Shown in pieces: positions 34,367-51,140 of a stretch of DNA of 64,000 nucleotides (position 1 is its first letter; each line of letters starts with the position of its first letter). Source of the DNA: Lepturacanthus savala. Lineage: Eukaryota > Chordata > Actinopteri > Scombriformes > Trichiuridae. The notes below the pieces were generated by a model that did not search any database, was not told the origin of the DNA, and was given only the letters and a program-made list of their open reading frames with translations. The stretch lies in NCBI GenBank assembly GCA_030544235.1, contig CM060469.1, positions 13,882,017-13,946,016 on the forward strand, written 5' to 3'. The position numbers and the translations under genes are program-made.

Positions 34367-37300
34367 AAGAGAGGAGATGGTGGGTTTATTCTGTCTGCAG
34401 TTAGCTAATTTCTGTTGCTGACATATCAGAACCCTCAGTCGCCCGTTTGCCATCTCTCTCCCTCCCTCTCTCTCTCTCTTTCTTTCTCACCTGTTTGCCA
34501 TCTCCTTCACGGGCTGATAACAGCTTTATTGGAGCTATAATGTGCAGGTGGAAGTTTAAAGGTCCCGTATGAGCACGGCGGGGAACAGAGGGGAGTGTAG
34601 ACGGGAAGGCTTGGGTGAACGGGTGAGGTGCCTAATAAGCCACATGCATAATTAAAAGACAACGATGCCACTAATTAATGAATGCTTGTGTTTGGCTGCG
34701 TGTTGTAATGGAGACAGCGTCAGCATGTGAGAGTCTGTCTGAGGGAAATTGAATTAGCCCCAAAATACTGGGAGAGGAGGAGAGGCGGAGGTTAGGGGAC
34801 CGATGCATCGCAGTGAAGCCTCCTGGCAGGATGTGAGCAGCACTTCTTGTAAAAAAACAAAAAAAAACAGTTCTTTATATTTGTCATATTCTGATTTTAT
34901 TTCCGAGTAAAGCAGACAGTCATCTTGCTCTTGCCTTTCTCTGGGTTCTCTTTTGGCCACATGAAAGCCTGCGAATATGCCTAATGACTTTTGAATTCAC
35001 GGTTAAACGTTTCACTCGTGATGATTAAACTATAGATCGTTCAATTTGGCACAACTCGGCAGCGCGAACCGCCGCGGACGCATTGTTAAGACTCGGATCA
35101 CGCGACATTGATCCGTCTCATTTCTGGCCCGTCTTTATCTTTCTTCAATCCACTGAGCCTGAAAATAAGAGGCTCTCACTTTGAAACAGAAAGGACAGAA
35201 CAGCACCTTCCGTGCGTTTCATCTTTATCTCGCTCTGGTATTGACTGTCTTCTTGTCACAAAAGATAACTCATCAATAACGAGAGTGAACAAACACTTTG
35301 ATAGAGCTGCACCACTGCGTAAAGTCCATACTTGAAAGAGTTTCCCGGTCAGTTTTACAGCAGCCAAACCCATCCACCTCTGAGCTGTTATCAAAGAGAT
35401 TATAAAAAAAAAAAAAAAAATCACAGTTCCCACCAGTCATGACAACACCTGGGTAGATTTTCCTCTTAGATTAATAACCACGTGTAGAGTACACAATTAG
35501 TGAAACATTTTTACCTCACGGCGGGAAGTCAAATGATTTCAAATCCATATGAAACTACTAGAATACAAAGAAATTGGTTGTATAATAAAATGCAGACTAT
35601 GCTGTAAGTAAAGCTACTTCTTTGTTTAATAGTTTGTTAATTAGACATATAGAAATAAGAACATTTCCGTCACGCAGAAAATGGTTAACCTTACATACTA
35701 CAGCAAAAATCCAAATGTTGGTTCAAGGGGGGAGAAATGTATAGGCCAAAAGGGCAAATGTAAAGAAAATTTGGAGAAACCCAGCTTCAAGACGACATAT
35801 GTGTCAAGATGTGTCTAATTTGTAATTTAAAAATTGTGCTTACTCCCATGAAACAATGAATTTCATATTATTATTACTGAACCATCTAAATCCCACAATG
35901 AATTTTTATTTTTTTTAAATGGAAGACTGATGACTTCGGATTCATATTAGAACAGTAGTCAGGGGCCAATTAAATTCATTATAATAGATTTGTTTTTATT
36001 TGTTTATGCCGTTATCGTTCCACAACGAAATAACTAGTTCAACCCTGAATTAATCATTTCACTCAGAAATGGACAGTTAACCATTATGTAGGATAAAAAA
36101 AAAACAAAATCAAGATATAAAAAGGAGGTGTTTAACCCAGATCAACTAGAGTGAAAAACATGAGATGTTTTCTCTGAATCAAACATGAATTTTTAATAGA
36201 TTTTACCGTGTGGGCTGAATTTGAAAAATGAATAGGGCTGCAACCTTTCTGTTAACACTCCTAATCACCAGAAGCTCATCTCTGACATATATTTATTCAC
36301 TCTGTGCTTTGATCAGGAACTGCTGGTTTTTATGACCATCTGTGGTTGTGTAAGAGACCTTTGAACACCCTAAACTGTGGGAACCTCCTGCAATAAAGAT
36401 GCTCCGACACAATCTTATCTCACGCCTCGAATAGTTTGGGTGTTTATTTGTTGTGTGTTCATTACTCTGTAATTATTGCACGACTATGAGCTACTTCTCT
36501 GTGGGAAAATTGTCATGGCATCAACTCACATGGTTGCCAGAGATTTGTATGTTATATTAAAAAAAAAAAATGAAAAGAATATTACTTTGAGCTTTTGGGA
36601 GGCAATAAAACAACATGATATCACAGTGATTGTCTCTTTGTTTGTTTGTTTTTCTGTAATGCTACACAATACCCAGCAGCTGCATCCAACTTGTAACCTC
36701 CTTGTTCTCTGTCTTTTTAAATGGGTAGGCAACCTGGAAACCTGTTCGTGATGATTTCATTGTCTGGAGAGTCATCATAGTTCATATCCAACATGTGGTA
36801 AAAGGCATTGTTAAATTACATTTATTATATTTAGTCTATCTAGTCTAAGACATGGAGTTTATTCTCAGATCGCAGAAGTTTGTGGACTTCATTTTTCTAT
36901 GTATGCTGGTGCTCTTAACCGACTTAGGCATATTCCCCACAGCCAGCTACTTTGGATATAAATATGGTGCCTGATATTTGGTATGTAATAAGGGGCCTGC
37001 AGCCTTTCCCTCTCAGTGAGCAGTAAGGGCCTGTCTTTCTGATAATACCATGCATGGATAACTGAGTGAGACTCCATCAGATACCGAAACCAGCAGGCTT
37101 AAGGGAAATGAAATTTATTTGGAGGCAGCGAGTGAGGGCGGCAAGGAAACGGCGAGGATAATTGAAACGGGGAGCGTTCAGTTGGGGAGAGAAATTGAGA
37201 TGTTGTCACCCAAGTCCTCCTTATCATCATCAGGACCACTGTGCAAAAGCAATTAAAGAGTCAAAAAGAATATCTGGAGTTATGCAGAATCCAAGAGAGC

Positions 37301-38239
37301 AGAACGCAAGTCAACCAGGTGCAGAGCACAACACACACACTCTCACACACACACATACAAGAATAGGATTTGAATGAAAGACTGTCATTATTTTAAAAAT
37401 ATATATATGTTTCTGTCTCTCCAATTTGAAATCACAGGCCCATCAGCTATTCATTAATGCACAACTGAAATTACGTTAGGGCGATTATTCTTCTTCTCTG
37501 TGTATGAAGCATTTAAAAATATATTTAAAAACATATTTTTTTTTCCACATGATTTTGCTTACACATTTAAAAATAACAATTGGCTGATTGAAGTATGTAC
37601 TGCATTATGTACAATGATGGCATAAGCTGATGCCAAGCTGCTCTCACTGTGGTACCATATGAGAGTCTGCGGGTGCAATTTTCGTGTTGGACAGGAATTA
37701 TGGTATAGAAAAAGTTGCAACTAAAAAAACAAAAAAAAAACCCTTCCTGTTTTAAATCAAACTTTTGGCTGCTTTTTTGGATTCTTTTTTTTCTTTTTGT
37801 TTTTTTTTCCCAAGGGTGATGTCTGTGAGAGCTCTGTGAGATCGTCACTCGGCAGAAGTTATTTCATGATTTACCTTGGCTGAATAAATGATCAAAAATA
37901 CGAGTGAGCTCCAACAAACACGGAGATTATTCTGTATTTTTTTTTTATTTTTTATTTTTTTGCAAACAGTAACAATGGGAACAAGGAGGGTTTTAAAATA
38001 TCACATATTCCCATGTCTGATTTTCATGGATGTTCTGGCATACTTCAATAAGCTAAATCTTGTAATTTCCTTTCTCCAAATTGAATTTCTAAAGGGATTT
38101 AAATGGGCCAACTATGAATGACGCCACAGGCAAGAATGCTCAAATTACCAACAATGTGGAGAAAAATGGGTCTGAAAGCAGACAAGAGGCACCAGGAGGT
38201 TTGAAGATGTGGGTAGACTGATGCACTTTTATACACGAT
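34359..38239. other. Non-coding spacer
   Basis: No gene is recognised. A 12-bp direct repeat (GTTTGCCATCTC at 34445-34456 and 34493-34504) brackets a C/T tract. Complex patches occur at 34500-34720 and 35020-35130 (the latter CpG-rich). The rest is AT-rich with A or T runs at 35402-35420, 36560-36570, 37727-37741 and 37935-37965. Confidence 0.55.
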
Positions 38240-39157
38240 TCATCAAAAGCCTCTTTTTCTCCCCTTTTTCGCTCGCTGGCCACTTCTTGTCTCCTTCGCA
38301 CCGGTTAAAACAACCTGCCTGGCGATCCGATCCCGCTGGAGAACGACCGTCTTCCTATTAGCGGATTTTTGACTTAAACTAAAAGAAGCCCGGAAGGAGA
38401 AATAGCGCCCTGCTGCTGATAAATGTTTTTAAAAAAAGCTAAATATAAAAAAAAAGAAAGAGGGAGAAATATGGTGGGAAAAAAGCGGCAGGATAACAAA
38501 GCGAGAACTGGAACGAGCGGCGACAGACAGAGAGAAAACGAGAACAAGGGAGCGGGTGAGAGGAGAAGAGCGGAGTGGCGGTGGCTCAGTGGGGGGGCCC
38601 ATAGTAATGAACAGGTGGTGGGGGGAAGAGAAGGTTAAGCCTGTTTCTGTGGGTGTCGCTGGAACCCACCCCGTGCTGTGTGGACAGATGTGTGGACGGG
38701 CCGCTAGCTAGCTCTCCCTGTCTCTCCCTCCCCTCCCTGCCTTGGCCGGCGTTGCCAAAGCCCACTAGCCTGCGCTCAAAAAACTCGCTCATTTATCCGC
38801 CTTTGTTCTTTGTTATTTTTGGACACGGACGCAGTAGCGAAAATTGTCTCTCTCCGAGGAGAATCACGTTCCTGTCTCCCCGTCTCATTAGCTTCTGTCC
38901 GTGTACGACACACAATAATGTGACATTTGGGAATGCTGATGTTTGGTTTTGTTGTGACGACGCGGCTTTGGATCTTTGTCTGCCTCGTGGCGTAAAGAAA
39001 GATTAGGAGTGTTAGTTAGCTTCTGTTTGGAAAAACCAGGTGGCTAAGGGAGCCCCAGCCAGGTACCGTTCTAATGAACACACACACACGTATGCTGTTG
39101 TCGCTTCAGGCCTGTTGACAACCAGAGAGGAACAGGATGTTGTCACTCAGACCTTCC

Positions 39158-39160
<3 letters not shown>

Positions 39161-39247
<87 letters not shown>
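39161..39247. repeat. (GT)n microsatellite, 87 bp
   Basis: A pure GT array inside the CpG-rich region. It generates artefactual Val-Cys and Thr-His frames. Confidence 0.98.
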
Positions 39248-39249
<2 letters not shown>

Positions 39250-40061
39250 GGTGTAGTCACGTCGTTTGACTAAAGGCTGTATGTGACAGGCGTTTCCTTG
39301 TTTGTCTATCAGACTGGTTTTACATCCGCACCTCAAAGGCAATGATTTATAATTTATCAATGGAGGGACCCGGTGGTGAGAGTGGAAGTTCAAACTCTCT
39401 AGACGATCTAAGTAATCAAACTGTCATTTACTGTGGGTGTGAAGGCATTCTGTGTTTTAGAGGGGAAGAAAAAAAAAACTACAGAAAGCAGAAAGGATGC
39501 GTGTTTGTGTGTTGCCGTTCTAGGCGGAAATCACCTGTGTTGGCACAGCAGAGCCTGTATTTTGTCAGTGCATAGAGATCTGCTCTGCACCTGTTGTCAG
39601 ACACACACACACACATGCACTGACACACACACACCAGATGAAAATCAGTTGACAGCATGGCCAGCTTCATCAGATGTGCCCACTCCTGTTCCGTTCATTA
39701 ACGTCCAACCGAAGGCGGCTGGCCTGGGGCCTACTGTTAGTCCCACTCGGCTAAACAGCACCCCCACAAAGCAAACATGGAGAGAGAGAGAGAGAGAGAT
39801 GCTCGCACGTGCAGGAAAAGAGAAACACAGTCAAACAAAGTAAAGATTATTATTTAAGAGAACATGTGAATGCATCTGGCAAAACGAGAGTGTGATAGCA
39901 AGAGAAAGGCAGCGAAAAAAGGGAAAAAAAAAAAACGCGACTAGCGTTCGCCGAAGATTGGCGAGCGCAGCCATAGCCTCGGATTGGAGGTCAGCTGGGA
40001 ATTTTGGATTGGCGTCGCCTGTGTGACGCCCACGCGCTCTGCCCGTTCTCCCTGGGATGCC

Positions 40062-40076
40062 AGCGCCACCTGCTTA
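40062..40076 (-). promoter_or_regulatory. CTCF-like binding motif
   Basis: The + strand reads AGCGCCACCTGCTTA. The reverse complement contains CAGGTGGCGCT, matching the 11-bp CTCF core fully and about 13 of 15 positions of the longer consensus. It lies within the CpG-rich region, a usual setting for CTCF. Confidence 0.45.
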
Positions 40077-40830
40077 CATTGTGGATGGCAGCTTTGGTGC
40101 CCAGCAGGAGGGCTGGACGGACGGACTCACAGACAACATGTTTCAGCTAGTTTGTTTGGAAACCTGCGGCCGCCCAGCCAGAGAGAGGAAAACTTCGGGA
40201 GAGAGGGGTGAGGGAAACAGAAACAGAGAGAAGGATTTTTCCGAGAGTTTGCCACGTCCCACTCGGTCGCTGTCTGACTGGGAAGACGTGCGACAAACGA
40301 TGACCCCGGAGCGCTTGGCGAGTTCGGTTATGGACTGATAAAATTCCAAACGCGGGAGATTTTTTTTTTTTCGGTGTCTCGCTAGTGACATTTAGCCATT
40401 TCTAAGGGGCAGGTTTATCATAGTCATAAAAAAAAAAAAAAAACCCAGTTGCATCTATCTCAAGCCAGCATTATCACACCATCTGACTGGCACAGGAAAG
40501 CTGATACTGTTTTGGCCAATGCGCGCACTAACAGTTCAAACCTGTGGGAATGAGAGAAAGAGGTGATTTCCTGAAGCCTCCCACGAAACGTGAACTCTTT
40601 CTCCACCATCAAAACACAGAGTCATCACCCTGGCATGACTCATAAAGAGTGATACAACTCTGGAAGAAATAAACATGACATAATCATCACTGGCAACATC
40701 GCTGGCACCCACCTCCTTGAGATAAGCGAGCGAAAGGAGGAGGGGTGGGCGCAAAATGCACACAATGTATGCCCTATTTTTTTTTTTTTTCCTGAGTTAT
40801 CGAGAAACTATTTGAGCGCGGCGGCGGAGC

Positions 40831-41018
40831 ATGTGTGCGTGTTTTTCCCAAGGTGACAGTGAAGAAAGTGTGGGCAAGCGTGAGCGAGAGAGACGAGCGT
40901 TAAAAGGACCGGAGGGGAAACCACCTGCGGAGGAGAGAGAGAGAGAGAGAGCGCCGGGGCTGGAGGAGATGAAAGGCCGAGGTTTTTTGATAACTTCCTT
41001 CAAAGCCCCTCCGAAAAG
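40831..41018 (+). CDS. Candidate first coding exon, unknown product
   Basis: A frame opens at an ATG with A at -3 and runs 62 codons plus two bases to AAG|GTAAAA, a good splice donor at 41019. Without splicing it would stop at the TAA overlapping the donor. A second in-frame ATG (40969) has G at -3 and starts MKGRGFLITSFKAPPK. The N-terminal part is Arg/Glu-rich because it crosses a GAGAGA tract, so the downstream ATG may be the better start. No domain is recognised and no acceptor or second exon was found. It could equally be untranslated first-exon sequence. The position in the CpG-rich region is the main support. Confidence 0.25.
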
Positions 41019-41450
41019 GTAAAAGTATCCCGGAAGACACACGCAACCGCACACTTGCTATATCTAGAAGTAGGCATCCGGTGTCAGAGGAGTTTCTGAG
41101 AAGACACTCGGAGGTACACTCCGCTTCTCCTCTTCTACGGTACGAGATGTTTCTTTTGTTCTTAAAACAAAACCCCAGACAGGAAGCCGGGGCATGAGAT
41201 GAAGAGATGCAGACAAACTAGTTTCCTTTTGCTAAAAAAAAAAAAAACATCTTTCTAAGAAGCTTTTTTTTTTTGAGCTCAGTGTCACGGCGGCTCCAAC
41301 CGAAAAGAGGACGTCGGTGTCGTTCGCTGGAAAGCGTTTGAGCAAATAAAAACGCTTTTCAGTCCGAGGCTTGACCTTATCAATCATTTACATCACCTCA
41401 TCTCCTCCGCAGAACCGGCGATGGTCATTAAAAGGGAATATGGGCGTTTT

Positions 41451-42839
41451 TAATTAAAGAGAAGAGAAGAACTACGAAATGCCCTTCTGAGCACAAACAT
41501 ACCCTTGATATTTATGCACAGCCACGACAGGCCTAATCAATCATTAATATTCAACTGGTTATACCCTCCTCGAAGCTCATGCGTGCACACAAACACGCGG
41601 GCGTATGCACGTGGAACAGAAAGGTCAACACAATCCGACATCTGTAGGCCTCAATTAAATATGGAAGATGATGCTTTAGAATGTCTCTCGGGCTCTTCCT
41701 CAAGTTCAAATACGCTCTATTAACATGAATGGGCATGAGCCATATACTGTATAATAACTAAGAATAAATAAATGCATAATAAATTAATAATAATAACCAG
41801 GAAATAGGTCAAATGGGGGGAAAAGCATATTATAATAATAATATAATTACATGTAATCTAAATACTTTTATTGTAATTTTGCTAGTAGAAATCATAAAGC
41901 TGCTTATTAAAGATTTGTTGAGAATATGTGTTCAAGTCTCTGTCTGTCTTGTTTTTTTTCCCCCACGTTATATCAGCTGCCTGAAAAAGGCATATTCCAA
42001 CATACTATACTATGATGAAAAAATACAAATTTGCTGCCAAAACAAATAATTCTGAAACGATAAAATAAATAACAGTTTAGCACTTGAATGCAATGTCGTC
42101 TCTTGTATCTTGTTAACTTGCTACCGTTTGTTGTTTCTGTCTGTCATGAATCCAAACTACCGTCAACACTCTCTAGGTGTCACTTTAACATTCTAATCTT
42201 CCCTCTCTGTCCCAAAGGCACACAGTCAAATCATGAGAAATGAAACTGGAGGGGGAGGGGGGATGGGGAGGGGGGCGCTTGATGAATGCACAGTGAGAGC
42301 GAGAGAGTGCGAGAGTGGTCCCATCACACAACTCCGCAGGAAGTCCTCCTCCAGTCAATCATAACCATCAAGCGCACTCATCTTCCTGCGCAGCAAATCT
42401 CATTTTCTGCCCCCGCTCCCTCGTTGGTGAGACTTTAAAGGGGGGACGTGGGGATAATGTGCATTATTACTTTTATCCAATGTAAGTGAGGCAGGCCAAT
42501 AATTGCGCAATGTTGGAGTTTTATTGTTCCCAGCTGCTGCGATCATTACTAAACGTCAAGGAGATGCAACATTTCCTGTCGACTTAACGACAGTAATCAC
42601 TTCCCTCTCCCTGTGCTCTCCCTCCCTCGCCACGCTCAACACTCCGCCACCCAGCCCAGGCCTGCAAGGTGCGGAGATGAGGCTTCTTCATCATCTTTAT
42701 TGGATTCCTCCTCCAAACCGAATCATAGTAAACACACACTGCATCATTTTCCCATATTTCCTCATATAGACTGACTTGCCTGACTGCAGCTGCTGGAATT
42801 ATTGGCTAATAATAAACTTCTCCGTCCGTTCTTCGAAAT
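41451..42839. other. Non-coding spacer
   Basis: AT-rich at 41720-42110. The 42230-42480 part is complex, with G-runs at 42250-42277. The 42490-42800 part is C/T-rich and complex. No gene is recognised. Confidence 0.55.
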
Positions 42840-43270
42840 GGTCCTGAGTGAGTTAGTGAACCCGCTGCACTCCGGTGCTTACTTTCGACGCGAAACCCAA
42901 AAGATCTGTCATGATTAATGTCGAAGAGCTCAGTAACAAGTTGCATCTCTCTCTCTTTCTTTCTTTCTTTCTCCCCTCCTGTTCCTCTTTCCTCTTCCCT
43001 CTGTGTGTGCGTGTGTGTGTGTGTGTGTCAGGCAGGTGAATGCCCTGCAGACAACACAGCAACTAGCGAACTTGATTTTTTCAAGGTGCTTCTACCTTGG
43101 CGGAAGCTTCACAGGTATCACAGCTGAAGTGCAAGGGAGAGAAAAAGATCTGAGGGAGACAGCGAGGTCGCGGCGGCATGTACTGGCAATTGTTTCGATA
43201 AAAATTGAAGGGTGAATTTACCACAGGGAACGATTTCATCGTTGGGGAGCTGCTGAGATACATTCCCTGT
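42840..43270. promoter_or_regulatory. Candidate cis-regulatory block around a pyrimidine/GT tract
   Basis: Complex flanks (42840-42940 and 43030-43270) surround a C/T-rich run and a short (GT)n at about 43008-43028. A repeated phrase occurs: a TTCCCTGTGG end (43263-43272) echoes, inverted, CCACAGGGAA at 43221-43230, giving a 10-bp inverted pair. Regulatory role inferred. Confidence 0.35.
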
Positions 43271-43388
43271 GGTTTTAATGTTTTGTTTGGTGCACTAAAA
43301 CTTTGAAAAAAGGCTTTATTTTGAGCATAAGCCTAAAGATGTATGAAGTCAACTGTTGGGACTATGATTTGAGCATGTTAGAAAGCTA

Positions 43389-43390
<2 letters not shown>

Positions 43391-43420
<30 letters not shown>
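43391..43420. repeat. (GT)15 microsatellite
   Basis: 30 bp of pure GT. Confidence 0.97.
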
Positions 43421-43421
<1 letters not shown>

Positions 43422-43611
43422 ACCCCAAAAAAATGCCCTTTTAAAACCATAGTCAAGGAAACCTTTACTGAATTCTCTATTTATTATTTTTATTCCGAAA
43501 TAAGCTGCGTCGGACTGTGAAAAATTTTGTTTACATTTTTTTTTTTGTAATTTTGTTTTGCTTATCCCACCCCGGTGTGCAGATATCTAAATAATGAACA
43601 GCATATTCACA

Positions 43612-43740
43612 TAAAGTGGTGGAAAAAAATATTGATATTGCAATAAATCGCAATACTTCCTCTTGCGACATGGTATCGATACACTGGCGACAGAGCTCTT
43701 TAAAATCAATCATTTTAAAAAGATTTTTATTTGTATTTTA
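43612..43740. mobile_element. Fragment of a fish interspersed repeat (TATCGATA type)
   Basis: The words ATTGATATTGCAATAAATCGC, GGTATCGATACACTGGCGACAG and CTCTTTAAAATCAAT resemble a dispersed teleost DNA-transposon family with palindromic TATCGATA cores. No clear termini or target duplication, so it is a fragment. Assignment is from memory. Confidence 0.45.
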
Positions 43741-47706
<3,966 letters not shown>

Positions 47707-47921
47707 AAGGTGAAGTGAGATTGAACAGAGTTGAATGGCAGTGGCCCGTTTCAGCAAGATTTCTTATACTCTATAAAAACACACTGCAAACCATGCTTTT
47801 TTTGTTCTTTTCAACTTTTACATTACTAAGTTTTATTTAACCTTAATTTAATGTGTCACTTCCCTCCAGGTCTGGGCCTAACACCGCATAAGTTTGAAAA
47901 ATGATTTAAAAACAGGGGCCA

Positions 47922-47922
<1 letters not shown>

Positions 47923-47952
<30 letters not shown>
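47923..47952. repeat. Poly-G run of 30
   Basis: Thirty consecutive G residues, preceded by GGGGCCAC. An uninterrupted G run this long is rare, can fold into G-quadruplexes and is error-prone to sequence, so its true length is uncertain. Confidence 0.9.
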
Positions 47953-47953
<1 letters not shown>

Positions 47954-49414
47954 GAAGCAGTGACCATAAAACAACGACACAGAATCGTAAGGCACATATG
48001 CCACAGAGGGCTTCAGGATCCCCTGAAGCAGACATCACAAAGCTGAGTGGAAGACAAACATCGCAATGATGTTTAAACAAGCCAGAAGTTTTTTTTACAC
48101 AATCCTGTATGAGATTAATTCGGTTTACTTTAGCAACAGCGGCTAACAGCATCTAACTGGCAGAGGCCAGAAGGTCCAGTTGCACCCACTGCTGCAGACA
48201 TGTTCAGAAACAGTATGTTAAAAACAGAGCTATAGTCAGGTGGCTACTGTCAGGGGCTGCAGGACGCGGTTGCAGGGTTGCTCCATTAATCCGATTTTAT
48301 TTTAGAATTACGAATTTGCCTTTCAACGATTAAGAAAATGCTTTCACCTTTCCCTAAAAGCCCAAACTCACTCCCAGCCAGGCTGTGGCATGCGTGGTTC
48401 AGTTGAATTATACCTTTTTGGGGTCTAGACATTTACGTAACAGAACGAGTGTCAACTCGGCTACTTCATGTCGCTAATCCGCTCTGCTGGGCTTCGTGTG
48501 TGTTTGGAGGGGGAGCCCTGCCCTGCTGCTGAAACAGCGGAGAAGACAGAAACTCAGCATGGCCAAATGACAGCAAAACACAGTAGAGAATATGTTAATT
48601 CAAGCCGTTTACCTACTTTATGTGCACTCGTTTCATTTCAGCTCTGTGAGAGTTTCTACTACTTGTGCTGTCATTTCTCTCTTTTCTGTTTAAACATGGG
48701 CTGGGTAAAGCTGGCTCCACACAGCCCGGCACAGGAGAGACAATGACGTTACTTGTAATCGTGACACAGAGAAGTCTTAACTGGTTAGCAATGAACTTTT
48801 CAGAGCTGATTTTGAAAAGTAGAAGGCATGTTGATCCACTTACACCCCATAAATTTGGTTTCATTTATCTGTTTCATCACAGTACAGTCATATAATTTAG
48901 TTTACAACTCAAAAACATGCTTAGGTGTGCAGTCCCTCTTTAACCTGGAAAGTCCTGCTTGATTCTTTAATAAAACAGGATCACTTACTCCTTGAAATAT
49001 GTATATGTTTACAGGCCTTTCACACTTAGGATATTGACCTCTGGTGTTGGCTAAGAAACAGGAAAGTGTGTATTTGTGGAAAGAACACACATACATACAC
49101 ACTATCAAGGCAGACAGGAGAAGAAGCAGAACTTCCCTGAAGCAGAAAATAAAAAACACAGCCCTTTTCTCTTTCTCTCCATAAAGGTGTTTTTCAGTAA
49201 CTGGCATCTGTTCACAGAGCTGACTGCGTACTCAAAGTATGGGATGTGTTAGTTGGATAACAGGTTCAGATGGACAGGAAGTGGATGAGAAACAGGAAGG
49301 AGGAGAGTCACTGACTACTGGACGTCATCACCAGATCAGATCACACAGCAGACGGAGGGTGCAGTCAGAGCACACAGCTGCTGGGACACAATTTATTAAC
49401 ACTGGAACATAGGG

Positions 49415-49416
<2 letters not shown>
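47953..49416. other. Non-coding spacer
   Basis: An 8-bp inverted repeat GCTTCAGG/CCTGAAGC with ATCC loop lies at 48010-48029. The 48230-48760 part is complex, with 92- and 76-codon frames that have no recognisable domain. No known transposon ends were found. Confidence 0.5.

Positions 49417-49480
<64 letters not shown>
49417..49480. repeat. (GT)32 microsatellite
   Basis: 64 bp of pure GT. Confidence 0.98.
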
Positions 49481-49482
<2 letters not shown>

Positions 49483-49563
49483 TGAGAGAGAGAGGAAGTC
49501 ATGTGGCAATAGCCTGTCCTTCTGTCAGTCATCCTGTCACAAGACTTGCACAGTGTGTCTCAT

Positions 49564-51049
<1,486 letters not shown>

Positions 51050-51140
51050 AACTGAGCTCCTAATTAGCCAGGCTAATTGAGCTGTTAATTGATCTGTTGT
51101 CTTAATTAAACATCTCCTGACGCTTCTTTGCTCCTTGTAG
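51050..51140. promoter_or_regulatory. Homeodomain-site array
   Basis: Four TAATT-type sites lie within about 50 bp: TAATTA (51061-51066), TAATTG (51074-51079), TTAATTGAT (51085-51093) and TTAATTAA (51102-51109). They sit in a complex block between GAGCTCC and CTCCTTGTAG. The arrangement is typical of homeobox-responsive vertebrate enhancers. Binding is inferred from sequence only. Confidence 0.5.

Larger units (their letters stand above)
38240..41450. promoter_or_regulatory. CpG-rich region, candidate promoter or 5' UTR
   Basis: The densest run of CpG-containing, purine-rich and GC-rich sequence in the window (for example 38255-38420, 38480-38600, 38820-38990, 39930-40330, 40810-41110, 41270-41420). 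Low-complexity GAGAGA, A-runs and T-runs are interspersed, as is common in long vertebrate 5' UTRs and promoter islands. It contains a CTCF-like motif and a splice-donor-terminated frame. No TATA box or initiator was chosen with confidence, and the transcribed strand is uncertain, though the exon-like frame suggests +. A non-promoter regulatory cluster remains possible. Confidence 0.45.

Noticed and set aside
36234..36260. AGGGCTGCAACC resembling the start of a fish hAT-like repeat
   Set aside because: Only the first dozen bases match. The following sequence does not continue the family and no right end is seen.
39984..40338. 75- and 93-codon + frames in the CpG-rich region
   Set aside because: They overlap each other in different frames, are driven by GC and GA richness, and end without a splice donor or domain. 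They are more likely untranslated leader or upstream frames, if transcribed at all.
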